Source: an uncultured Anaerosacchariphilus sp.
GTDB taxonomy: Bacteria > Bacillota > Clostridia > Lachnospirales > Lachnospiraceae
Reading direction: 5' to 3'
Assembly: GCA_934373375.1 (NCBI GenBank)
Contig: CAKROP010000163.1
Coordinates: 1 to 5,541, forward strand
DNA: 5,541 nucleotides
Every line of letters begins with the position of its first letter. Position 1 is the stretch's first letter. A program made the translations under genes and the position numbers. The notes beneath the pieces were generated by a model. The model had not been told where the DNA came from and did not search any database. It saw only the letters and a list, made by a program, of their open reading frames with translations. This document shows positions 1-4,718 of this stretch, piece after piece.

Positions 1-2044
1 GCGCTATTCCTGCCGTCCAGTACTCCAAAAGCTTCGCCTTCAGTCCCTGATGCTCCTCCAGCTTCAGTTCCGGATCCAGCTTCTCGAGCTTCGCAGCCTC
101 CTCGCTGGCAGCCTGCAGGATCAATGCGTCTGTAAAAATATCTCCGATCTTAAACTCCAAAATTCCACTCTGCCGGATGCCGAACAGGTCGCCCGGTCCC
201 CGCAGCTTCAAATCTTCTGAGGCGATGTAGAAGCCGTCATTGGATTTGTTCAGGATCTCCAGACGCTTTTTGGTATCCTTACTGTCAGATCCGCTGACGA
301 AAATGCAGTAGGACTGGTGCTTTCCGCGTCCTACACGCCCCCTTAGCTGATGGAGCTGCGCCAGGCCGAAGCGCTCGGCGTTTTCCACCATCATAACTGT
401 GGCGTTGGGAACATTGACGCCGACCTCGATAACGGTCGTGGAGACAAGCACCTGGATTTCGCCTGCCGCGAAGCGCTCCATAATGCCATTCTTCTCGGCA
501 GCCTTCATTTTGCCATGCAGATATTCAATGGCGATGCCGGCATCCAGCTCTTTTCGAAGCTTCTCCGTATAATCTACCACATTTTCAATCTCGATCTCCG
601 GATTTTCCTCCACCATAGGGCAGATAATGTACACCTGCCGCCCGGCGGCCACCTCCCGCTCGATGAATCGGTAGGCCTTGGGCCGGTAGCTCTCGTCTAC
701 CACACAGTTTTTGATAGGCAGACGGTTGGCCGGAAGCTCGTCGATGACGGAGATATCCAGATCCCCGTAAATGATAATCGCCAGAGTCCGGGGGATCGGC
801 GTGGCGCTCATGACCAGCACATGGGGATGAAGTCCCTTATTCGCCAGTGTCTCCCTCTGACGGACGCCGAACCGGTGCTGCTCGTCCGTCACCACCAGCC
901 CCAACCGGGCAAAATTCACCTTCTCCTGAATCAGCGCATGGGTTCCGATAATAATCCGCGCCTCACCGCTCTCAATGCGCGCATAAGCCTCCCGTTTCTC
1001 CTTCGCTGTCATGGAACCGGTCAAAAGCTCCATCCCGGCATCCATGGAAAGCCCCGAAAGCAGCTCCCGGATGCTTTCCGCATGCTGTCTCGCCAGCACC
1101 TCCGTGGGCGCCATCAACGCTCCCTGATAGCCGCTCTCCACTGCAGAAAGCAACGCCAGCAGCGCAATGACCGTCTTACCGGATCCCACATCTCCCTGCA
1201 CCAGCCGGTTCATGACCGTTTCTCCCTTAAGATCCGCCTGAATCTCATTCCAGACCCGCTTCTGGGCCCCGGTGAGCTCGTAGGGCAGGGATGAAAGCAG
1301 CTGCTCCACAGCCACTCCCGGATGAATCACGCACTCATTGACCGTATCCTCAGTCTGCTCCTTCATTTGCCGCAGAGCTAAGATAAACAGGAAAAACTCG
1401 TCAAACACCAGCCGCTTTCTGGCCAACAGCAGATCCTCCCGCTTCACCGGAAAATGGATGGCCCGCAGGGAGAAGTTATATTCCGCTAACTGCTGTTCGT
1501 TCCGAATACGCTCCGGCAGATATTCTGTGTCCAGATCCAGTTGCTCAAAAGCCTGGCGCACCGCCTTGGTCACAGTCTTATTGGACAGGCCGCCGGTCAG
1601 TCCGTAGATGGGCTGCATGGTGTCCAGCAGCTTCTCATAGTCCTCCGGCGCGTAAATTTCCGGCTGATCCATGGTGGTTCGCCCCTTTTTCTTCTGCACC
1701 CGTCCCCGAAAGATATAGATGCAGCCGGGCAACAGGCTGTTTCGCAGAAAGGGCATATTGAACCAGGAAAGCTGCAGGTGCAGGCCATTTTCCTCTAAGG
1801 ACACGGTGGTAATATGATACCTGCCCACTCGCCTGCCATCCGGGATCCGGCGGATAAAGCCGGTCACGGCCTGTATCTTATCGGCCTCCAGAGCACCGAT
1901 TGAGACCGGTCTTTCATATACATCATATGTCCTCGGATAATAAGACAAGAGCTCTCCCACCGTGTCTACCCCGACACGGTGAAAGAGCGCAGCCGTCTTT
2001 TCTCCAATGCCTTTTAAGGCTGTAATTGGGGAAGCTGTATTCAT
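1..2044 (-). CDS. recG: ATP-dependent DNA helicase RecG (3' end cut by window edge)
   Basis: RecG is a superfamily 2 helicase that reverses stalled replication forks and migrates branched DNA during recombination and repair. The minus-strand frame from the ATG at 2044 is open for 681 codons with no stop before the left edge. RecG proteins are usually about 680-690 aa, so only a few C-terminal residues should be missing. Visible parts: an N-terminal segment with ALKGIGEKTA (9-18); the OB-fold wedge domain with a WFN motif (94-96); Walker A GDVGSGKT (284-291); the DEQH box (387-390) followed by RFG; SATPIPRT (413-420); motif V STTVIEVGVNVPNA (535-548); motif VI QLRGRVGRG (566-574); and the RecG-specific TRG region (about 604-627, with LRGPGD). 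All catalytic residues look intact and no frameshift is seen. It is the last visible gene of the yloU-fakA-recG operon, 3 nt after fakA. Confidence 0.97.
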   Translation of the reverse strand, partial: MNTASPITALKGIGEKTAALFHRVGVDTVGELLSYYPRTYDVYERPVSIGALEADKIQAVTGFIRRIPDGRRVGRYHITTVSLEENGLHLQLSWFNMPFLRNSLLPGCIYIFRGRVQKKKGRTTMDQPEIYAPEDYEKLLDTMQPIYGLTGGLSNKTVTKAVRQAFEQLDLDTEYLPERIRNEQQLAEYNFSLRAIHFPVKREDLLLARKRLVFDEFFLFILALRQMKEQTEDTVNECVIHPGVAVEQLLSSLPYELTGAQKRVWNEIQADLKGETVMNRLVQGDVGSGKTVIALLALLSAVESGYQGALMAPTEVLARQHAESIRELLSGLSMDAGMELLTGSMTAKEKREAYARIESGEARIIIGTHALIQEKVNFARLGLVVTDEQHRFGVRQRETLANKGLHPHVLVMSATPIPRTLAIIIYGDLDISVIDELPANRLPIKNCVVDESYRPKAYRFIEREVAAGRQVYIICPMVEENPEIEIENVVDYTEKLRKELDAGIAIEYLHGKMKAAEKNGIMERFAAGEIQVLVSTTVIEVGVNVPNATVMMVENAERFGLAQLHQLRGRVGRGKHQSYCIFVSGSDSKDTKKRLEILNKSNDGFYIASEDLKLRGPGDLFGIRQSGILEFKIGDIFTDALILQAASEEAAKLEKLDPELKLEEHQGLKAKLLEYWTAGIA

Positions 2045-2047
2045 TTT

Positions 2048-3691
2048 CTACTCCACAGAAACTACATAATAGTAAATCGGCTGTCCGCCAAAGTGAACCT
2101 CGATATCGCAGTCCGGATACAGATCGCCTAAGTCCTCGCCCAGCTTGTCCGCATCCTCCTTCTTCACGTCCTCGCCGTAGTAAATGCTGATAAGCTCGGA
2201 ATCCTCGTCGATCAGCTCCTTGAACATATCCAGCGTGGTCTGCTCCACATCCTCGCCCACTGCCAGGATAGCGTGGTCGCCGATACCCATGATATTGCCC
2301 TCTTTGATCTCTTTGTCATCGATATGGGTATCACGCACCGCATAGGTCACCTGACCGGTCTTCACATTGGCCAGTTCCTCGGTCATGCGCGCCTCGTTCT
2401 CCTCAGCGGAGGAATCCGGCATGAAGTTGATCATGGCTGTAATTCCCTGGGGAACAGTCTTTGTAGGAATCACGATAATATCCTTATCCTCACACAGAGC
2501 CTTGGCCTGATTGGCAGCCAAGATGATGTTCTTATTATTCGGTAAAATGAAGATGTGCTCCGCATTGACCTTGTCGATGGCGTTCAGCATGTCCTCGGTG
2601 CTGGGATTCATGGTCTGGCCGCCCTCGATCAGGTAGTCCACGCCGAGACCCTTGAAGATCTCGCCGATGCCCTCGCCGATGGATACGGAGATGAAGCCCA
2701 TCTCCTTTTTCGGCTCTTCTGCCTTCTGCTGCGCCGCAATCTTAGATGCATCCTTAATCAGCTTCTCCTCATGCTCCTCACGCATATTGTCGATCTTCAG
2801 GCGGGACAGGGAGCCGTAGGTCAGCGCTTTCTCGATGGCCTGGCCAGGATGATTCGTATGTACGTGAATCTTTACGATATCATCGTCAGCCACGCACACG
2901 ATGGAATCACCGATGGACTCCAGAAAGCCCTTGAACTCCGTCTCATCCTTATGATCAAACTTCTGATTTAATACAATAATAAACTCGGTGCAGTAACCGA
3001 ACTTAATCTCAGCCTCTGTCTCAGCGCTGATCTTCACCGGCGCGGATTTGCTCGGAGCCTCGAAGGTGTAGTCCACTTCTTTGCCCAGATAAGCGTCGTA
3101 AGCGCCCTTCAGGACCTCCACCAGACCCTGTCCGCCGGAATCTACCACGCCTGCCTCTTTCAGAACCGGCAGGAGATCCGGGGTGGTCGCCAACACGCGC
3201 TCTGCCTCTTCAATCACACCTGCAAAGAAAACATCCAGATCCTCTTCCTCCAGAGCCAGCTCTGCTGCCTTATCAGCCGCGCCTCTGGCCACCGTCAGAA
3301 TCGTTCCCTCCTTCGGCTTCATAACTGCCTTGTACGCTGTCTCTACTGCTTTCTGGAATGCATTGGAAATGGTCATCACGTCCAGGGTCTCATACCCCTT
3401 GATTCCCTTGGTGAAGCCGCGGAGCAGCTGGGACAGGATAACGCCGGAGTTTCCGCGCGCTCCTCTTAAGGATCCGGAGGAAATAGCCTTCGCTACTGTC
3501 TCCATGGTACGCTCAGACAGGCTGTTGACCTCGGAAGCCGCAGACATGATGGTCAGCGTCATGTTGGTTCCCGTATCGCCATCCGGCACCGGAAATACAT
3601 TCAGCTCGTTGATCCACTCTTTTTTCGCTTCCAGGTTCTTAGCGCCGGCTAAAAACATCTTTGTAAGCGTGTTTACCTCTATCGTTTTCAT
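2048..3691 (-). CDS. fakA: Fatty acid kinase subunit FakA (DhaL/DAK2 domain, YloV family)
   Basis: FakA is the ATP-binding subunit of the fatty acid kinase that phosphorylates FakB-bound exogenous fatty acids to acyl phosphates for phospholipid synthesis in Firmicutes. The 547-residue length fits the family (about 550). The N-terminal DhaL/DAK2 kinase domain (about 1-200) carries PVPDGDTGTNM (34-44), whose Asp37 and Asp39 are the expected Mg-nucleotide ligands, then GARGNSGVI (77-85) and VVDSGGQGLV (182-191). The middle domain has Cys234 in FGYCTEF and the KIHVHTNHPG motif with His276 and His278, matching the Cys/His/His set of FakA middle domains. The rest (about 330-547) is the C-terminal domain thought to bind FakB. 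It lies between yloU and recG; no fakB (DegV family) is in the window. B. subtilis has sdaAB-sdaAA between yloV and recG; here they are absent. Older annotation would read 'DAK2 domain-containing protein'. Confidence 0.95.
   Translation of the reverse strand: MKTIEVNTLTKMFLAGAKNLEAKKEWINELNVFPVPDGDTGTNMTLTIMSAASEVNSLSERTMETVAKAISSGSLRGARGNSGVILSQLLRGFTKGIKGYETLDVMTISNAFQKAVETAYKAVMKPKEGTILTVARGAADKAAELALEEEDLDVFFAGVIEEAERVLATTPDLLPVLKEAGVVDSGGQGLVEVLKGAYDAYLGKEVDYTFEAPSKSAPVKISAETEAEIKFGYCTEFIIVLNQKFDHKDETEFKGFLESIGDSIVCVADDDIVKIHVHTNHPGQAIEKALTYGSLSRLKIDNMREEHEEKLIKDASKIAAQQKAEEPKKEMGFISVSIGEGIGEIFKGLGVDYLIEGGQTMNPSTEDMLNAIDKVNAEHIFILPNNKNIILAANQAKALCEDKDIIVIPTKTVPQGITAMINFMPDSSAEENEARMTEELANVKTGQVTYAVRDTHIDDKEIKEGNIMGIGDHAILAVGEDVEQTTLDMFKELIDEDSELISIYYGEDVKKEDADKLGEDLGDLYPDCDIEVHFGGQPIYYYVVSVE
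2051..2054 (-). promoter_or_regulatory. recG ribosome binding site inside fakA
   Basis: On the minus strand GGAG lies 6 nt before the recG ATG. It is formed by the last sense codons of fakA (GTG GAG), directly before the fakA TAG stop. Only AAA separates TAG from ATG. The site fixes the recG start at 2044 and suggests that ribosomes finishing fakA reinitiate on recG. Confidence 0.75.
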
Positions 3692-3703
3692 AATGTCAAA
3701 AAA

Positions 3704-3710
3704 CTCCTCC
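3704..3710 (-). promoter_or_regulatory. fakA ribosome binding site
   Basis: The minus strand reads GGAGGAG followed by 12 nt (TTTTTTGACATT) before the ATG at 3691. The spacing is longer than the usual 6-9 nt. No alternative ATG, GTG or TTG lies in frame between the site and 3691, and the in-frame yloU stop at 3718-3716 blocks any extension further upstream, so 3691 stands as the start. Confidence 0.7.
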
Positions 3711-3715
3711 TGAAA

Positions 3716-4072
3716 TTAATCTATGACCCGAACACCCTCAACAAAGATGTTGATTTTCTCAATGGTCATTCCGGTGAACTCCTCCACCTTGTACTTTACA
3801 TTGCTCATCAGATTGTCGGATACAGCGGAAATGCTGACGCCATACGCTACAATTACATGGAAAGAAAGCGTAATCTTATTGTCGTTGATCTGTACGTTCA
3901 CGCCGCGGGTCAGGTTGTCTCCCTTCAGGAGCTTTACCAGTCCGTCTTTCATATTTACCATGGCCATTCCAACGATACCGAAGCACTCCACCGCTACGGA
4001 ACCTGCATATCTGGCAATAACTTCCGGGTCGATCATGACAGCGCCCATCTGCGTATTCATAAGTCCCTTCAT
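3716..4072 (-). CDS. yloU: Asp23/Gls24 family protein (YloU-like)
   Basis: A 118-residue soluble protein of the Asp23/Gls24 (DUF322) family, small alpha/beta proteins linked in some Firmicutes to the cell envelope and alkaline stress; the role of YloU itself is not settled. Family features are IDPEVIARYAG (14-24), a short helix with GIVGMA (32-37), the hydrophobic strand SFHVIVAYG (70-78) and the closing INIFVEGV (107-114). There is no signal peptide and no membrane segment. The frame also has a GTG at 4087 and an ATG at 4078, but the GGAGG at 4081-4085 overlaps the former and sits only 2 nt before the latter. The ATG at 4072 lies 8 nt from it and is preferred. It is the first gene of the operon, 24 nt before fakA. 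The pairing of a yloU-type gene with fakA is conserved in Firmicutes, which suggests linked function, but this is inference. Confidence 0.9.
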   Translation of the reverse strand: MKGLMNTQMGAVMIDPEVIARYAGSVAVECFGIVGMAMVNMKDGLVKLLKGDNLTRGVNVQINDNKITLSFHVIVAYGVSISAVSDNLMSNVKYKVEEFTGMTIEKINIFVEGVRVID

Positions 4073-4080
4073 TATCATTA

Positions 4081-4085
4081 CCTCC
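4081..4085 (-). promoter_or_regulatory. yloU ribosome binding site (decides the start)
   Basis: The minus strand reads GGAGG, then TAATGATA, then ATG AAG GGA. The 8-nt spacing favours the ATG at 4072. The ATG at 4078 is only 2 nt away, and the GTG at 4087 overlaps the site itself. Confidence 0.75.
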
Positions 4086-4106
4086 ACTCTTATTTTTTAT
4101 TACATC

Positions 4107-4140
4107 AAAAAAGCCCATGTCTCTGCTTATCAGACGACAT
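4107..4140 (-). promoter_or_regulatory. Leader hairpin with U-tract before yloU (possible attenuator)
   Basis: In the operon leader the minus strand can fold ATGTC-g-TCTG (4140-4131) on CAGA-GACAT (4125-4117): nine base pairs, one bulged G and a 5-nt loop. GGGC and six U (4112-4107) follow. This resembles an intrinsic terminator inside the 5' untranslated region, upstream of the ribosome binding site. The stem is only moderately GC-rich and the U run starts 4 nt after it, so termination may be weak. A run of six A (4098-4093) further on could pair with the U run as an alternative fold. Regulation is inferred, not shown. Confidence 0.4.
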
Positions 4141-4151
4141 AGATATAGTGT

Positions 4152-4180
4152 ATTATAACCTGTTTTATCTCGAAAAGAAA
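4152..4180 (-). promoter_or_regulatory. Promoter of the yloU-fakA-recG operon
   Basis: The minus strand has a perfect -10 box TATAAT at 4157-4152. With a 17-nt spacer the -35 would be TTTCTT at 4180-4175, a poor match to TTGACA, and there is no TGn extension. Transcription would begin near 4145, giving a leader of about 73 nt before the yloU ATG. The weak -35 suggests modest or activator-dependent expression compared with the opposing rpmB promoter. Confidence 0.6.
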
Positions 4181-4199
4181 GCTATTTTTCATACTTTCT

Positions 4200-4257
4200 A
4201 AAAAATTGTAATATTTTTAAATTTCCACTTGCAAAATATAGTGGTATCTGCTAGAAT
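4200..4257 (+). promoter_or_regulatory. Strong rpmB promoter with UP-like tract
   Basis: The -35 box TTGCAA (4229-4234) and -10 box TAGAAT (4252-4257) are separated by exactly 17 nt. TG one base before the -10 makes it an extended -10. Upstream, 4200-4228 consists of A and T runs (AAAAAATTGTAATATTTTTAAATTT-like), as expected of an UP element that binds the RNA polymerase alpha subunit. Such strength suits a ribosomal protein gene. Transcription should start near 4263-4265, about 50 nt before rpmB. Confidence 0.75.
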
Positions 4258-4269
4258 AACTTATGTTGC

Positions 4270-4287
4270 GAGCCTATATATAGGTTC
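4270..4287 (+). promoter_or_regulatory. Palindromic hairpin in the rpmB leader
   Basis: A 12-bp perfect palindrome, CCTATATATAGG (4273-4284), extends with a G-U, an A-U and a G-C pair to 4270 and 4287. In RNA it forms a seven-pair stem with a UAUA loop, starting only about 5 nt after the predicted transcription start. It could stabilise the 5' end, bind a regulator as DNA, or take part in L28 feedback. No role is proven, and the sequence does not match an r-protein leader that I recognise. Confidence 0.4.
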
Positions 4288-4300
4288 ACTATCGTTCAAG

Positions 4301-4308
4301 AGGAGGTG
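4301..4308 (+). promoter_or_regulatory. rpmB ribosome binding site
   Basis: AGGAGGTG lies 5 nt before the ATG at 4314 (7 nt from the end of GGAGG). It is close to a full match to the 16S rRNA anti-Shine-Dalgarno sequence and the strongest site in the window, in line with high expression of a ribosomal protein. Confidence 0.9.
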
Positions 4309-4313
4309 CAAAC

Positions 4314-4499
4314 ATGGCAAAGTGTGCAATCTGTGAAAAAGGCGCTCATTTCGGAAACAACGTCAGCCATTCACATAGACGTTCCAACAAGATGTGGAAA
4401 TCCAATGTTAAGTCTGTAAAGGTTAAGGTTAACGGCGCTGCCAGAAAGATGTATGTATGTACATCCTGTCTGAAGTCCGGAGCAGTTGAGAGAGCTTAA
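4314..4499 (+). CDS. rpmB: 50S ribosomal protein L28 (bL28), zinc-binding C+ form
   Basis: bL28 is a small protein of the large ribosomal subunit. The 61-residue length fits the short Firmicute form. It is basic, begins MAKCAICEKG, and contains NNVSHSHRRSNKMWKSNV (15-32), the family's signature region, then RKMYVCTSCLKSG. Four cysteines form two CxxC pairs (Cys4/Cys7 and Cys49/Cys52), which makes this the zinc-ribbon C+ type rather than the zinc-free C- type that replaces it in some bacteria under zinc limitation. The gene is monocistronic: it has its own strong promoter and leader, and an intrinsic terminator 18 nt after the TAA. It is divergent from the yloU-fakA-recG operon, an arrangement also known in Bacillus. 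Confidence 0.98.
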   Translation: MAKCAICEKGAHFGNNVSHSHRRSNKMWKSNVKSVKVKVNGAARKMYVCTSCLKSGAVERA

Positions 4500-4517
4500 G
4501 TTTAAGATTGAGAAATT

Positions 4518-4545
4518 AGGAGCAGCGTGTGCCGCTCCTTTTTTT
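4518..4545 (+). terminator. Intrinsic terminator of rpmB
   Basis: AGGAGC-a-GC (4518-4526) pairs with GC-c-GCTCCT (4531-4539) through eight base pairs with one A/C mismatch and a GTGT loop. A run of seven T follows (4539-4545). The position, 18 nt after the rpmB stop, and the T tract on the plus strand mark it as the rpmB terminator. Confidence 0.92.
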
Positions 4546-4562
4546 GTGTCCCTTTTATAGAT

Positions 4563-4611
4563 AATATAGAAATTCCCGGATTGCGGGTTATCCGGGAATT
4601 TCTATATTTTT
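4563..4611. terminator. Perfect 19-bp inverted repeat between convergent genes (probable bidirectional terminator)
   Basis: The arms 4563-4581 and 4590-4608 are exact reverse complements over 19 bp, with an 8-nt loop (TGCGGGTT). The loop-proximal part of the stem contains TTCCCGGAT/ATCCGGGAA, and the outer part is A/T. On the plus strand a short T run follows (4607-4611), so it can act as a back-up rpmB terminator. For leftward transcripts from the TraX-family gene it would also form, although the minus-strand tail (ATCTATAAAAG) is AT-rich rather than a U run. It could instead be a copy of a dispersed palindromic repeat. Confidence 0.7.
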
Positions 4612-4698
4612 ATACTCTTCTGACAGTATGGTCTGCCAGTATTGCTCCGCCATCTGCTCCAGACGGCCGGGCTTCTCCGGCTCATTGTCGTATAACAC
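4588..4698 (-). other. Small open frame or gene relic, 36 codons
   Basis: After the stop of the TraX-family gene the minus strand holds a frame that opens after a TGA at 4710-4708. It can start at a GTG (4698) and ends with TAA at 4590-4588. Its product contains NEPEKPGRLEQM, AEQYWQTILSEEY and KNIEIPG: a hydrophilic, helix-prone composition that looks more protein-like than chance. There is no good ribosome binding site before the GTG, and the last codons form one arm of the palindrome at 4563-4608. It may be a real small protein, the 3' remnant of a lost gene, or chance. I do not recognise a family. Confidence 0.25.
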
Positions 4699-4718
4699 CT
4701 GTATATCTCACATACGTT

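Noticed and set aside
350..1294. A 314-codon open frame on the plus strand
   Set aside because: It lies wholly antisense to recG, whose helicase motifs are all intact. Its translation is rich in His, Arg and Leu without recognisable motifs, and there is no ribosome binding site. It arises from recG codon bias.
2273..2971. Two plus-strand open frames of 90 and 138 codons
   Set aside because: Both are antisense to the conserved middle and C-terminal parts of fakA, have no ribosome binding site, and show shadow-like composition.
3876..4118. An 80-codon minus-strand frame starting MGFFDV at 4118
   Set aside because: It begins in the yloU leader and overlaps most of the 5' part of yloU in another frame. 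Its later part becomes Arg-rich and frame-shifted in character. The yloU frame has the family motifs and the proper ribosome binding site.
3183..4201. Plus-strand frames antisense to fakA and yloU
   Set aside because: They have Ser/Arg/Thr-rich translations typical of reverse-complement shadows. The opposite strand holds well-supported genes with good start signals.
4200..4228. An AT-only inverted repeat (TAAAAA...TTTTTA) as a FapR- or FabT-type operator linked to fakA
   Set aside because: It lacks the core sequences of those operators, and A/T runs of this kind are better explained as an UP element of the rpmB promoter.
4266..4292. A second rpmB promoter with TTGCGA and CACTAT
   Set aside because: The spacing is 15 nt and the -10 is poor. 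The TTGCAA/TAGAAT pair upstream is far better in both boxes and spacing.
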